A DNA stretch of 64,000 nucleotides from Streptomyces sp. NBC_01255 (GTDB taxonomy: Bacteria; Actinomycetota; Actinomycetes; Streptomycetales; Streptomycetaceae): the NCBI RefSeq assembly GCF_036226445.1, contig NZ_CP108474.1, positions 6,324,001-6,388,000 on the forward strand, given 5' to 3'. This document shows, piece by piece, positions 25,992-34,950 of this stretch (the stretch's first letter is position 1; every line of letters begins with the position of its first letter). A program made the translations under genes and the position numbers. The notes under the pieces are model-generated. The model did not search any database. It saw only the letters and a program-made list of their open reading frames with translations, and was not told where the DNA came from.

Positions 25992-26921
25992 ATGACGACG
26001 GACACACACGAAACGAAACCGCTGCACGGACGCGTCTGCCTGGTCGCGGGAGCCACCCGGGGCGCCGGACGGGGCATCGCCGTCCAGCTGGGGGCCGCCG
26101 GAGCCACGGTGTACGTCACCGGGCGCACCACCCGCGAGAAGGTCAGCGAGGTCGGCCGGGCCACCGAGACCATCGAGGAGACCGCCGAACTGGTGACGGC
26201 CGCCGGCGGCGAGGGCATCGCCGTGCCGACCGACCATCTGGAGCAGGACCAGGTCCGGGCCCTGATCGACCGGATCGACCGGGAACGGGGACGGCTCGAC
26301 GTCCTCGTCAACGACGTGTGGGGCGGCGAGCACCTCCTCGTCTTCGGGAAGAAGACCTGGGAGAACGACCTCGACGGCGGCCTCCGGATGCTCGAACTCG
26401 GCATCCGGACGCACGTCATCACCTCGTACACGGCCCTGCCGCTGCTCATCCGGAACCCGGGCGGCCTCGTCATCGAGCTCACCGACGGCACCACCGAGTA
26501 CAACGGCACCCGCTTCCGCGAGAACCTCTTCTACGACCTCGCCAAGAACGCGCCCCTCCGGATGGCCTTCGGCCTCGGCAAGGAGCTGGAGGAGCACGGC
26601 GCCACGGCGGTCGCCCTCACTCCCGGCTGGCTCAGGTCCGAGCAGATGCTCGCCGCCTTCGGCGTCACCGAGGAGAACTGGCGCGACGCCGTCGAGAAGA
26701 TCCCCGGATTCGCCGTCGCCGAGTCCCCGGCGTACGTCGGCAGGGCCGTCGCCGCCCTCGCCGCCGACGCCGACCGGCACCGCTGGAACGGGCAGTCGCT
26801 CTCCAGCGGGCAGCTGGCCAAGGAGTACGGCTTCACCGACGCCGACGGCTCGCAGCCGGACGCCTGGGGCTACATGCTCGCGGACGAGACGGGCGACCCG
26901 GACATCAACGACTACAGATAG
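25992..26921 (+). CDS. SDR family oxidoreductase (atypical, long)
   Basis: A 309-residue SDR. The coenzyme motif is VCLVAGATRGAGRGIAVQL (Gly pattern slightly unusual, ATRGAGRG), followed by VYVTGRTTREK. The asparagine motif is altered to VNDVWGG. The catalytic Tyr-Lys is kept as FYDLAKNAP. The C-terminus QPDAWGYMLADETGDPDIND is longer than in classical SDRs. The start is ATG 25992. Its 3' end overlaps that of the convergent WYL regulator by 10 nt, so the regulator may control this enzyme. Substrate unknown. Confidence 0.85.
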   Translation: MTTDTHETKPLHGRVCLVAGATRGAGRGIAVQLGAAGATVYVTGRTTREKVSEVGRATETIEETAELVTAAGGEGIAVPTDHLEQDQVRALIDRIDRERGRLDVLVNDVWGGEHLLVFGKKTWENDLDGGLRMLELGIRTHVITSYTALPLLIRNPGGLVIELTDGTTEYNGTRFRENLFYDLAKNAPLRMAFGLGKELEEHGATAVALTPGWLRSEQMLAAFGVTEENWRDAVEKIPGFAVAESPAYVGRAVAALAADADRHRWNGQSLSSGQLAKEYGFTDADGSQPDAWGYMLADETGDPDINDYR

Positions 26922-27883
26922 AGGCCCGCCAGCCCCCGGGCCGCCTCCCGGAAACGGGCGCGGAGGGAGTCCGGGGCCACCACCTCGGCCTCCGCGCCCA
27001 GGCCGAGCAGCTGGGAGAAGGCGACCTCCTCGCTCTCGACCCGCAGCGTCACGGTCGTCCGGCCGGGGGTCTCCTCGTCCCGCTCCCCGGCCGCGAGGGC
27101 TTCCTCGGCGGCCGCGCGGTCCGTGACGTACGGCAGCCGCCGCGCGCCCGCCTCCGAGAGCCGCAGGACGACCACGGCGCGCAGCAGGGAGCGGGCGAAC
27201 TCCGCCGCCCGCTCCTCCCAGAAGGACGGGAGGTCGAACTCCTCGTCCCGGACGAACCGCTCCTCGCCCACGGCGACCGCCGTGAACCGGTCCACGCGGT
27301 ACGTGCGGAAGGAGGCGTCCGCCCGTGCGCACACGTACCAGACACCGGCCTTCAGGACGAGGCCGTACGGACACAGCTCCCGCTCCACCTCCTCGCCGTC
27401 CCCGCGGAGATAGCGGGCGGAGAGCAGCCGGTCGTCCCAGACGGCCTCCGCGATCGGGGCGAGCAGCTCCGGGGTCTCCGGCTCCTGGTACCAGCCGGGC
27501 GCGTCCAGATGGAAGCGCCGGCCCACCGCGTCGGGGGCGTCCCGCAGCGACGGCAGCAGCGCCGCCGACACCTTCAGCCGGGCCGCCGAGGCCGCGTCCG
27601 CGAGCCCCAGATCGCGCAGCGCGCCCGGCAGCCCGGAGAGGAACAGCGCCTCCGCCTCGCCCCGCGCGAGCCCCGTGAGCCGCGTCCGGTAGCCGCCGAT
27701 CAGCCGGTAGCCACCCGCGCGGCCCCGGTCCGCGTACACCGGCACCCCCGCCTCGGCGAGGGCGAGCGCGTCCCGGGTGATGGTCCGCTCCGACACCTCG
27801 AGCTCCGCGGCCAGTTCGGCCGCCGTCATCGACGGACGGGACTGGAGCAGCAGGACCAACTTGATGAGACGGGCGGCACGCAT
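26912..27883 (-). CDS. WYL-domain transcriptional regulator (HTH_11 type)
   Basis: A 323-residue regulator. The N-terminal helix-turn-helix is RLIKLVLLLQSRPSMTAAEL plus VSERTITRDALALAEAG (residues of about 5-45), continuing into YADRGRAGGYRL. The middle and C-terminus form the WYL region (ISARYLRGDGE-like sequence RLLSARYLRGDG, then VWYVCARADASFRTYRVDR), an Sm-fold ligand or nucleic-acid sensor. The start is ATG 27883. Divergent from the kinase gene (70 nt between starts) and overlapping the convergent SDR gene. Confidence 0.9.
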   Translation of the reverse strand: MRAARLIKLVLLLQSRPSMTAAELAAELEVSERTITRDALALAEAGVPVYADRGRAGGYRLIGGYRTRLTGLARGEAEALFLSGLPGALRDLGLADAASAARLKVSAALLPSLRDAPDAVGRRFHLDAPGWYQEPETPELLAPIAEAVWDDRLLSARYLRGDGEEVERELCPYGLVLKAGVWYVCARADASFRTYRVDRFTAVAVGEERFVRDEEFDLPSFWEERAAEFARSLLRAVVVLRLSEAGARRLPYVTDRAAAEEALAAGERDEETPGRTTVTLRVESEEVAFSQLLGLGAEAEVVAPDSLRARFREAARGLAGLYL

Positions 27884-27953
27884 GCGCCCACCCTGCCATC
27901 CATACTGTGGCCTTGGGGGCACGGAGCCTGAGGGGACCACCGGGGAGGGCACG

Positions 27954-29279
27954 ATGCGGGGGACGGTGCTGGACGGGCGGTACGAGCTGGAGACCCGGCT
28001 CGGCCGCGGCGGCATGGGGCAGGTGTGGAGTGCGCTCGACCGGCGGATGCAGCGGGACGTGGCGGTCAAACTCGTCACCGCGCTCCCGGACATGGGCGAG
28101 GAGGAGACCTTCCTGCGTTTCCGCCGGGAGATCCGCTCGGCGGCGAGCCTGCCCGGCCGCCACACGGTCGTCGCGCACGACTGCGGCGCGACCGAGATCG
28201 ACGGCGAACGGGCGCTGTACCTGGTCATGGAGCGGCTGACCGGCCGCACCCTCACCCGGGCCGTCCAGGCGGAACGGCCGCACTGGCGCGTCGTCGTCGA
28301 CTGGGCCCGGCAGCTCGCCACCGCCCTCGACGCGGCGCACTCCCGCCGGATCGTCCACCGGGACATCAAGCCCGACAACGTGATGTTCGCGGAGGACGGC
28401 GACCTCAGGATCCTCGACTTCGGCATCGCCAAGTTCCTCGGGGACACGCTCAGGACCGGCGGGCTCACCGGCACCGGCGTCGCCATCGGCACGCTCCTCT
28501 ACATGTCGCCGGAGCAGGCGCTCGGCGAGCGGACGGTCGACCACCGCACCGACCTCTACTCCCTGGGCTGCGTCCTCTACTTCGCCCTGACCGGCCGCGC
28601 GCCCTTCGCCGCCGACAACATGCTCGGCCTGATCAACCAGAAGCTGCACGGCACGGAGGTCCCGCCGCACCACCACGCGCCCGGGATCCCGGCGGAGCTG
28701 AGCGCGCTCGTCATGCACCTGCTCGCCCGCAGCCCGGCCGACCGGCCGGAGTCGGCCGCGGCCGTCCTCGCCCGGGTCGGGGAGCTCACCGCCCCCGCCG
28801 TCTCCGGTACCGGGGACGTGGAGGACGAGCGCGCCCGCATCCTCGCCGAGGCCCACCGGCACGCACAGGCCAAGCGCGCGGCGGCGGACGCCCTCTTCGA
28901 GGAGACCCGCACGAAGGCGTCGCAGGCCGCCGCCGAGTTCGAGACCCTGCTGAAGCAGCGGCGTGAACAGTCGGTGCGGGACCTGGCCGCGCGTCAGGCG
29001 AAGGCCGAGGAGCGCCTCGCGGAGATCGAGCACCGCGCGGAGCAGCTCAGTCGGGAGGCGCTGAAGCTGCGTACGGACTCGGAGCGCCGGGCCAGGCTCA
29101 CGGTGGAGACCGCGCAGCGCGAAGGCGCGGAGATCGTCGCCGAAGCCAACGCCGAGGCGGACCGCATCCGCACCGAGGCGGAGCGCGAGGTCGCCGCCCT
29201 CACGGACCGCCGCGATGCGAACACCCGAACCGGCGTCCCGCGATGGCGGTACGCCGACCGGCCCGACGCCAAGGGCTGA
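27954..29279 (+). CDS. Cytosolic Ser/Thr protein kinase with coiled-coil tail
   Basis: A 441-residue Hanks-type kinase. The Gly loop GRGGMGQVW (residues of about 17-25), the ATP Lys in VAVKLV, the catalytic loop HRDIKPDN (about 134) and DFGIAKF (about 155) are intact, as is the activation segment GTLLYMSPEQAL. After residue 285 there is no TM helix or PASTA repeat. Instead about 135 residues are charged, Ala/Glu/Arg-rich heptads (AEERLAEIEHRAEQLSREAL) resembling DivIVA-like coiled coils. The kinase is therefore predicted to be soluble and possibly tethered to a polar or filamentous structure. ATG 27954 follows GGGGAGGG. A strong terminator follows. Confidence 0.92.
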   Translation: MRGTVLDGRYELETRLGRGGMGQVWSALDRRMQRDVAVKLVTALPDMGEEETFLRFRREIRSAASLPGRHTVVAHDCGATEIDGERALYLVMERLTGRTLTRAVQAERPHWRVVVDWARQLATALDAAHSRRIVHRDIKPDNVMFAEDGDLRILDFGIAKFLGDTLRTGGLTGTGVAIGTLLYMSPEQALGERTVDHRTDLYSLGCVLYFALTGRAPFAADNMLGLINQKLHGTEVPPHHHAPGIPAELSALVMHLLARSPADRPESAAAVLARVGELTAPAVSGTGDVEDERARILAEAHRHAQAKRAAADALFEETRTKASQAAAEFETLLKQRREQSVRDLAARQAKAEERLAEIEHRAEQLSREALKLRTDSERRARLTVETAQREGAEIVAEANAEADRIRTEAEREVAALTDRRDANTRTGVPRWRYADRPDAKG

Positions 29280-29305
29280 CACCCCCGCTCCCCGACCAGG
29301 CAACG

Positions 29306-29351
29306 CCCGAGGGGCCGCCCCCGTACCGAAGTACGGGCGCGGCCCCTCGGG
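29306..29351. terminator. Bidirectional hairpin terminator between kinase and aceE
   Basis: A 21-bp stem with one mismatch (CCCGAGGGGCCG plus CCGTAC and complements) and a CGAA tetraloop, 26 nt after the kinase stop and 18 nt after the aceE stop. Confidence 0.9.
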
Positions 29352-29369
29352 CAGGTCAAGCCGGCCGGA

Positions 29370-32075
29370 CTACAGGCCGTAGCGCTCGCGCGCTTCCTTC
29401 ACGGCCGTCGCCCGGACCTCGCCGCGTCGCGCCAGCTGCGCGAGCGCCGCGACGACGATCGACTGGGCGTCGACGCCGAAGTGGCGGCGGGCCGCCTCAC
29501 GGGTGTCCGAGAGGCCGAAGCCGTCGGCGCCCAGCGAGGACCAGTCCTGCTCGACCCACTGCGCGATCTGGTCCGGGACCTGGCGCATGTAGTCGGAGAC
29601 CGCGAGTACCGGGGAGGTGACGCCCTCCAGGGCCTTACGGACGTACGGCACCTGCTCCTCGCCGCGCAGCAGCGCCGCGTCGGCCTCCAGGGCGTCGCGC
29701 CGCAGCTCCGTCCAGGAGGTCGCGGACCACACGTCGGCGGCCACGCCCCACTCGGCGGCGAGCAGCTTCTGCGCCTCGAGGGCCCAGTGGATCGCCGTGC
29801 CGGAGGAGAGGAGCTGGATGCGCGAGGCGTTCGCGGGCAGGTCGAGACCGGCCGACTCCGCGGTGTTGAAGCGGTAGAGGCCCTTGACGATGCCCTCGTC
29901 GATGCCGGACGGCTTGGCCGGCTGCGGCATCGGCTCGTTGTAGACCGTCAGGTAGTAGAAGACGTCCTGGTCCTCGCCCTCGGCGGCCTCGCCGTACATC
30001 CGGCGCAGACCCTCCTTGACGATGGTCGCGACCTCGTAGGCGAACGCCGGGTCGTAGGACAGCGCCGCCGGGTTCGTGGCCGCGATCACCGGCGAGTGGC
30101 CGTCGGCGTGCTGGAGGCCCTCACCGGTCAGGGTGGTACGGCCGGCGGTCGCGCCGACGAGGAAGCCGCGGCCGAGCTGGTCGCCGAGCTGCCACATCTG
30201 GTCGGCGGTCCGCTGCCAGCCGAACATCGAGTAGAAGATGTAGAACGGGATCATCGCTTCGCCGTGCGTGGAGTACGCGGTGGACGCGGCGATGAAATCG
30301 GCCATCGAACCGGCCTCGGTGATCCCCTCGTTGAGGATCTGGCCGTTCACGGCCTCCTTGTAGTACATCAGCTGGTCGCGGTCGACCGGCTCGTACGTCT
30401 GGCCCTTCGGCGAGTAGATGCCGAGCGACGGGAACAGCGACTCCATACCGAAGGTGCGGGCCTCGTCCGGGACGATCGGGACCCAGCGCTTGCCGGTCTC
30501 CTTGTCGCGGATCAGGTCCTTGATGAGCCGGACGAACGCCATCGTCGTCGCCATCGACTGCGAGCCGGAGCCCTTGTCGAAGGCGGTGAAGGCCTTCTCC
30601 GCCGGGGCCGGCAGCGGGGCCAGCGCGTGGGTGCGGCGGGCCGGGGCCGGGCCGCCGAGGGCCGCGCGGCGCTCCTGGAGGTAGCGGACCTCGGGGGAGT
30701 CGGCGCCGGGGTGGCCGTAGGGCACCTGGCCGTCGACGAACTGCGCGTCCGAGATCGGCAGCTCAAGAAGGTCACGCATGTTCTTGAACTCGTCGGTCGT
30801 CAGCTTCTTCATCTGGTGGTTCGCGTTCTTCGACGCGAAGCCCTCACCGAGGGTGAAGCCCTTGACGGTCTGCGCGAGGATGACCGTCGGCGCGCCCTTG
30901 AACTCCAGGGCGGCCTTGTACGCGGCGAACACCTTGCGCGGCTCGTGGCCACCGCGGGAGAGGTGGAAACACTCCAGGATCTTGTCGTCGCTCAGCAGCT
31001 GCGCCATCGCGACGAGCGCCGGGTCCTTGCCGAAGAAGTCCTGGCGGATGTAGGCGGCGTCGCGGGTCTGGTACGTCTGGACCTGCGCGTCCGGCACCTC
31101 GCGGAGGCGGCGGACGAGGGCGCCGGTGGTGTCGAGCGCGAACAGCTCGTCCCAGGCGTTGCCCCACAGTGACTTCACGACGTTCCAGCCGGCGCCGCGG
31201 AACTGGGCCTCCAGCTCCTGCACGATCTTGAAGTTCGCGCGGACCGGGCCGTCGAGGCGCTGCAGGTTGCAGTTGATGACGAAGGTCAGGTTGTCCAGAC
31301 CCTCGCGGGCGGCGAGCGCGAGGGCTGCCGTCGACTCGGGCTCGTCCATCTCGCCGTCACCGAGGAAGGCCCACACGTGGGAGGCCGAGACGTCCTTGAT
31401 GGAACGGTTCGTCAGGTAGCGGTTGAAGCGCGCCTGGTAGATCGCGGAGAGCGGGCCGAGACCCATGGAGACGGTGGGGAACTCCCACAGCCAGGGCAGT
31501 CGGCGCGGGTGCGGGTAGGAGGGCAGACCGTTGCCGCCGGACTCCTGCCGGAAGTTGTCGAGCTGGGCCTCGCCGAGGCGCCCGTCGAGGAAGGCGCGGG
31601 CGTAGATGCCGGGGGAGGCGTGGCCCTGGATGTAGAGCTGGTCGCCGGAACCGTCGGCTTCCTTGCCCTGGAAGAAGTGGTTGAAGCCGGTCTCGTAGAG
31701 CCAGGCCGCCGAGGCGAAGGTGGCGATGTGGCCGCCGACGCCGTACTTCGAGCCGCGGGTGACCATCGCGGCCGCGTTCCAGCGGTTCCAGGCGGTGATC
31801 TTCCGCTCCATCTCCTCGTCGCCGCCGAACTCGCCGATCGACGGCTCCGCGGAGGTGGGGATGGTGTTGACGTAGTCGGTCTCCAGCAGCTTGGGCAGGG
31901 CGAGGCCCGCGCCCTCGGCGTGCTGGAGCGTACGGCGCATCAGGTAGGCGGCCCGGTGGGGGCCGGCGGCCTTGGTGACGGCGTCCAGGGAGGCCGCCCA
32001 TTCGGCGGTCTCCTCGGTGTCACGGTCCGGGAGCTGGTCGAGCTCGCTCGGAATCTTGCCTACGGGATCGGTCAT
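29370..32075 (-). CDS. aceE: Pyruvate dehydrogenase E1 component, homodimeric
   Basis: A 901-residue thiamine-diphosphate enzyme that decarboxylates pyruvate and acetylates the lipoyl groups of E2. The ThDP/Mg motif is GDGEMDEPES extending to INCNLQ (GDGE-x-NCN type); HASPGIYARAF and QESGGNGLPSYPHPRR are standard AceE signatures. Size matches the homodimeric (gamma-proteobacterial/actinobacterial) form, not the alpha-beta form. The start is ATG 32075 with GGAAGG 8 nt upstream; the frame upstream to 32117 has no ribosome site. A GntR regulator gene lies upstream and a 15-bp palindrome sits 99 nt before the start. E2 and E3 candidates follow at 33136 and 34951. Confidence 0.96.
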   Translation of the reverse strand: MTDPVGKIPSELDQLPDRDTEETAEWAASLDAVTKAAGPHRAAYLMRRTLQHAEGAGLALPKLLETDYVNTIPTSAEPSIGEFGGDEEMERKITAWNRWNAAAMVTRGSKYGVGGHIATFASAAWLYETGFNHFFQGKEADGSGDQLYIQGHASPGIYARAFLDGRLGEAQLDNFRQESGGNGLPSYPHPRRLPWLWEFPTVSMGLGPLSAIYQARFNRYLTNRSIKDVSASHVWAFLGDGEMDEPESTAALALAAREGLDNLTFVINCNLQRLDGPVRANFKIVQELEAQFRGAGWNVVKSLWGNAWDELFALDTTGALVRRLREVPDAQVQTYQTRDAAYIRQDFFGKDPALVAMAQLLSDDKILECFHLSRGGHEPRKVFAAYKAALEFKGAPTVILAQTVKGFTLGEGFASKNANHQMKKLTTDEFKNMRDLLELPISDAQFVDGQVPYGHPGADSPEVRYLQERRAALGGPAPARRTHALAPLPAPAEKAFTAFDKGSGSQSMATTMAFVRLIKDLIRDKETGKRWVPIVPDEARTFGMESLFPSLGIYSPKGQTYEPVDRDQLMYYKEAVNGQILNEGITEAGSMADFIAASTAYSTHGEAMIPFYIFYSMFGWQRTADQMWQLGDQLGRGFLVGATAGRTTLTGEGLQHADGHSPVIAATNPAALSYDPAFAYEVATIVKEGLRRMYGEAAEGEDQDVFYYLTVYNEPMPQPAKPSGIDEGIVKGLYRFNTAESAGLDLPANASRIQLLSSGTAIHWALEAQKLLAAEWGVAADVWSATSWTELRRDALEADAALLRGEEQVPYVRKALEGVTSPVLAVSDYMRQVPDQIAQWVEQDWSSLGADGFGLSDTREAARRHFGVDAQSIVVAALAQLARRGEVRATAVKEARERYGL

Positions 32076-32173
32076 GATCGCCGCCTTCCGGACAGGTGGG
32101 GTAGAGATGGGGGCCATGTCTGGCAGGACAGGGCGAAGGGCCGGGTGAGGCCCGCGGAAGACTGTAAGCCAGC

Positions 32174-32188
32174 GATCGATGATCGATC
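32174..32188. promoter_or_regulatory. Palindrome in the aceE upstream region
   Basis: GATCGAT-G-ATCGATC is a perfect 7+1+7 palindrome about 99 nt upstream of the aceE start, in a 308-nt spacer below the GntR gene. It is a candidate regulator operator; a role for the neighbouring GntR protein is inference. The rest of the spacer shows no gene. Confidence 0.5.
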
Positions 32189-32333
32189 AAAGGCTGGAGG
32201 GGAAAAACCTCTCCAGATCGAGAAAGTCGGCACAGGGTGCCGCGGCAGGGGGCACCGGGTGCCTCGAATTCGCCTTGATTTCGCCTTGTTCTCGCAGGTG
32301 GGAGCCGCTGTCTGAGAGGGTGCTCGCACGAAT

Positions 32334-32363
32334 GAGCGGGCCCACCCAGGGGTGGACCCGCTC
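32334..32363 (-). terminator. Hairpin terminator downstream of the GntR gene
   Basis: A 14-bp stem with one mismatch (GAGCGGGcCCACCC against its complement), 21 nt after the GntR stop codon. Confidence 0.75.
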
Positions 32364-32383
32364 ACTGTGCGTCACGTCAGGGG

Positions 32384-33007
32384 TCAGGCTCGGGGCGCGC
32401 AGCCCAGGACGTGGGCCTTCACGAGCGCCCCGATGTTCGGGTCGCCCCGGCGGAAGGCCTCCACCAGCTCCTGGTGCTCCTCCGCGTACGACTTCTGGAC
32501 CGTGCCCAGCCAGCGGATCGACAGGGCCGTGAAGACCTCGATGCCGAGCGTCTCCCAGGTGTGCAGCAGTACCGCGTTCCCGGCGGCCTTCACCAGCTCC
32601 CGGTGGAAGGCCACCGTGTGCCGCACCTGCGCCGTACCGTCGGCGGTCGCGTCCGCCTCGTACAGCGCCGCCACGTGCGGCTCCAGGGCCGAGCAGTCCG
32701 TGGCGAGCCGCCCGGCCGCCAGCTCGGCCGCGATCTGCTCCAGACCGGCCCGTACGGGGTAGCTCTCCTCCAGGTCGGCCGCGGTGAGGTTGCGGACCCG
32801 GACGCCCTTGTTGGGGGCCGATTCGATCAGGCGCAGCGACTCCAGCTCGCGCAGGGCCTCACGGACCGGGGTCTGGCTGACTTCCAGCTCCGTCGCGATC
32901 CGGCGCTCCACGATGCGCTCGCCCGGCTTCCAGCGGCCGCTGACGATCCCCTCCACGATGTGCTCGCGGATCTGTTCGCGCAGCGAGTGGACGACGGGGA
33001 CGGTCAT
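32384..33007 (-). CDS. GntR-family (FadR subgroup) transcriptional regulator
   Basis: A 207-residue regulator. The winged helix is at residues of about 10-75 (LREQIREHIVEGIVSGRWKP, then ATELEVSQTPVREALRELE), with RLIESAPNKGVRV as the wing. The C-terminal FCD-type helical domain contains the His/Asp/Arg residues used for metal or carboxylate binding (LVKAAGNAVLLHTWE). GAGGAG lies 7 nt before the ATG. It sits between aceE and the E2 gene, so control of pyruvate metabolism is likely but not shown. TTG-CAA dyad sequence lies just upstream of its own start. Confidence 0.9.
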   Translation of the reverse strand: MTVPVVHSLREQIREHIVEGIVSGRWKPGERIVERRIATELEVSQTPVREALRELESLRLIESAPNKGVRVRNLTAADLEESYPVRAGLEQIAAELAAGRLATDCSALEPHVAALYEADATADGTAQVRHTVAFHRELVKAAGNAVLLHTWETLGIEVFTALSIRWLGTVQKSYAEEHQELVEAFRRGDPNIGALVKAHVLGCAPRA

Positions 33008-33026
33008 GAAGGCTCCTCGGGGAGTG

Positions 33027-33041
33027 TTGACCCTTAGACAA
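33027..33041. promoter_or_regulatory. TTG...CAA dyad before the GntR gene
   Basis: TTGACCCTTAGACAA lies 20 nt upstream of the GntR start. The AT-rich dyad stands out in this genome and could be a promoter or an autoregulatory site. Confidence 0.4.
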
Positions 33042-33045
33042 TACG

Positions 33046-33087
33046 GCGGCGCCCCCGTCCGGAAACACTTCCGGGCGGGGGCGCCGC
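33046..33087 (-). terminator. Hairpin terminator downstream of the E2 gene
   Basis: A 12-bp outer stem GCGGCGCCCCCG plus a 5-bp inner stem CCGGA/TCCGG, 49 nt after the E2 stop and inside the promoter region of the GntR gene. Confidence 0.8.
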
Positions 33088-33135
33088 AGGTGAGGCTCGT
33101 TACGTTGCCAGTCGGCGTACGGCCCTCACATCGCC

Positions 33136-34887
33136 TTACAGGCCGAGGTCGACCTCGAACTCGCCGGCCTCCAGGATCGCCTTGACGGCCGTCAGGTAGC
33201 GGGCGGCGTCGGCGCCGTCCACCAGACGGTGGTCGTAGGACAGGGCGACGTACGTCATGTCGCGGACCGCGATCGTCTCACCCAGGTCCGGGTGGTCGAT
33301 GACGACCGGACGGCGCACGGTGGCGCCGATGCCCAGGATGGCGACCTGGTTCGGGGGCACGATGATCGTGTCGAACAGCGCGCCGCGCGAACCGGTGTTG
33401 GAGATGGTGAAGGTCGCACCGGCCAGGTCGTCCGGCGTGATCTTGCTGGCGCGCACGGCGCCGGCCAGCTCCGCGGTCTTCTTCGAGATACCGGCGATGT
33501 TGAGGTCGCCCGCACCCTTGATGACCGGGGTCATCAGACCCTTCTCGGAGTCCACCGCGATACCGATGTTCTCGGTGTCGAAGTAGGTGATCGTGCCCTC
33601 GTCCTCGTTGATCCGGGCGTTGATGACCGGGAAGGCCTTCAGCGCCTGGGCCGCGGCCTTGACGAAGAACGGCATCGGGGAGAGCTTGACGCCCTCACGA
33701 GCCGCGAACGCGTCCTTGGCACGGGCGCGCAGCTTCATCAGCTTGGTGATGTCGACCTCGACGACCGAGGTCAGCTGGGCCTGGCCGTGCAGCGCCTTCA
33801 TCATGTTGTCGCCGATGACCTTGCGCATGCGGGTCATCTTGACGGTCTGACCGCGCAGCGGGGAGACCGCGAGGGCCGGAGCCTTCGCGGCGGCCGGGGC
33901 GGCCGGGGCGGCGACGGGGGCGGCAGCGGCGGCCTTCTTGGCCTCCGCGGCGGCGAGGACGTCCTGCTTGCGGATACGACCGCCGACGCCGGAGCCCTTG
34001 ACGGCCGCCAGGTCGACACCGTTCTCGGTGGCGAGCTTGCGGACCAGCGGGGTCACGTACGCGCCGTCCTCGGCCGGAGCCGGAGCGGCCACAGGGGCTG
34101 CGGGCGCGACCGGGGCGGGGGTTGCGGCCGGTGCCACCGGTGCGGGAGCCGGGGCGGCCGGAGCCACCGGCGCGGGGGCCGCGACCGGGGCGGCCGGAGC
34201 CACCGGGGCCGGGGCAGCGGCGGGGGCCGGAGCAGCGGCCGGAGCGGCCGGAGCCGGGGCGGCGGGGGCGGCCGGAGCGGCACCCGCGGCGCCGATGACG
34301 GCCAGCTTGGCGCCGACCTCGGCGGACTCGTCCTCGGCGACGACGATCTCCAGGAGGACACCCGAGACCGGGGCCGGGATCTCGGTGTCGACCTTGTCCG
34401 TGGAGACCTCGAGCAGCGGCTCGTCGGCCTCGACGGTCTCGCCGACCGACTTCAGCCAGCGGGTCACGGTGCCCTCGGTGACGGACTCGCCCAGCGCGGG
34501 CAGCACGACGTCCGTACCGGCGGCGCCACCGGCCGGAGCCGCGGCGGGGGCCTCGGCGACAGGCGCCGGAGCGGCCGGAGCCTCGGCCACGGGGACCGGG
34601 GTGACGACGGTCTCGGCGGTCGGCGAGGCGGCGGGGGCCGGGGCGCCCGTGCCGTCGTCGATGATGGCCAGCTCGGCGCCGACCTCGACCGTCTCGTCCT
34701 CGGCGACCTTGATGGAGGCCAGGATGCCCGAGGCGGGGGCGGGGATCTCGGTGTCGACCTTGTCGGTCGAGACCTCGAGCAGCGGCTCGTCGGCCTCGAC
34801 ACGCTCACCCTCGGCCTTGAGCCAGCGGGTGACGGTGCCCTCGGTGACGCTCTCGCCGAGCGCCGGCAGGGTTACGGAAACCGACAT
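33136..34887 (-). CDS. sucB: Dihydrolipoamide acyltransferase (E2) with two lipoyl domains
   Basis: A 583-residue E2 subunit. Two nearly identical lipoyl domains start at residue 1 and near residue 127, each with the lipoylated Lys in [12 protein letters not shown]. An Ala/Pro linker follows, then the E3/E1-binding domain ([20 protein letters not shown]). The catalytic domain ends with the [13 protein letters not shown] motif carrying the active-site His. Streptomyces annotations call it SucB (succinyl-transferring), but it lies beside aceE and lpd, and in related actinobacteria this E2 serves pyruvate dehydrogenase, so acetyl transfer is equally likely. ATG 34887 has TTAGGAG 11-12 nt upstream. 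lpd is 63 nt upstream on the same strand. Confidence 0.95.
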   Translation of the reverse strand: MSVSVTLPALGESVTEGTVTRWLKAEGERVEADEPLLEVSTDKVDTEIPAPASGILASIKVAEDETVEVGAELAIIDDGTGAPAPAASPTAETVVTPVPVAEAPAAPAPVAEAPAAAPAGGAAGTDVVLPALGESVTEGTVTRWLKSVGETVEADEPLLEVSTDKVDTEIPAPVSGVLLEIVVAEDESAEVGAKLAVIGAAGAAPAAPAAPAPAAPAAAPAPAAAPAPVAPAAPVAAPAPVAPAAPAPAPVAPAATPAPVAPAAPVAAPAPAEDGAYVTPLVRKLATENGVDLAAVKGSGVGGRIRKQDVLAAAEAKKAAAAAPVAAPAAPAAAKAPALAVSPLRGQTVKMTRMRKVIGDNMMKALHGQAQLTSVVEVDITKLMKLRARAKDAFAAREGVKLSPMPFFVKAAAQALKAFPVINARINEDEGTITYFDTENIGIAVDSEKGLMTPVIKGAGDLNIAGISKKTAELAGAVRASKITPDDLAGATFTISNTGSRGALFDTIIVPPNQVAILGIGATVRRPVVIDHPDLGETIAVRDMTYVALSYDHRLVDGADAARYLTAVKAILEAGEFEVDLGL

Positions 34888-34950
34888 GGTTTCAGTTGCT
34901 CCTAACGAATTGCGGAAAGTGGTCGTCGCGCCCTGTGATGACGACGAGCG

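Noticed and set aside
25881..29303. A 1140-residue minus-strand frame
   Set aside because: Antisense to the SDR and kinase genes, both of which have clear motifs; the codon pattern is that of a shadow frame.
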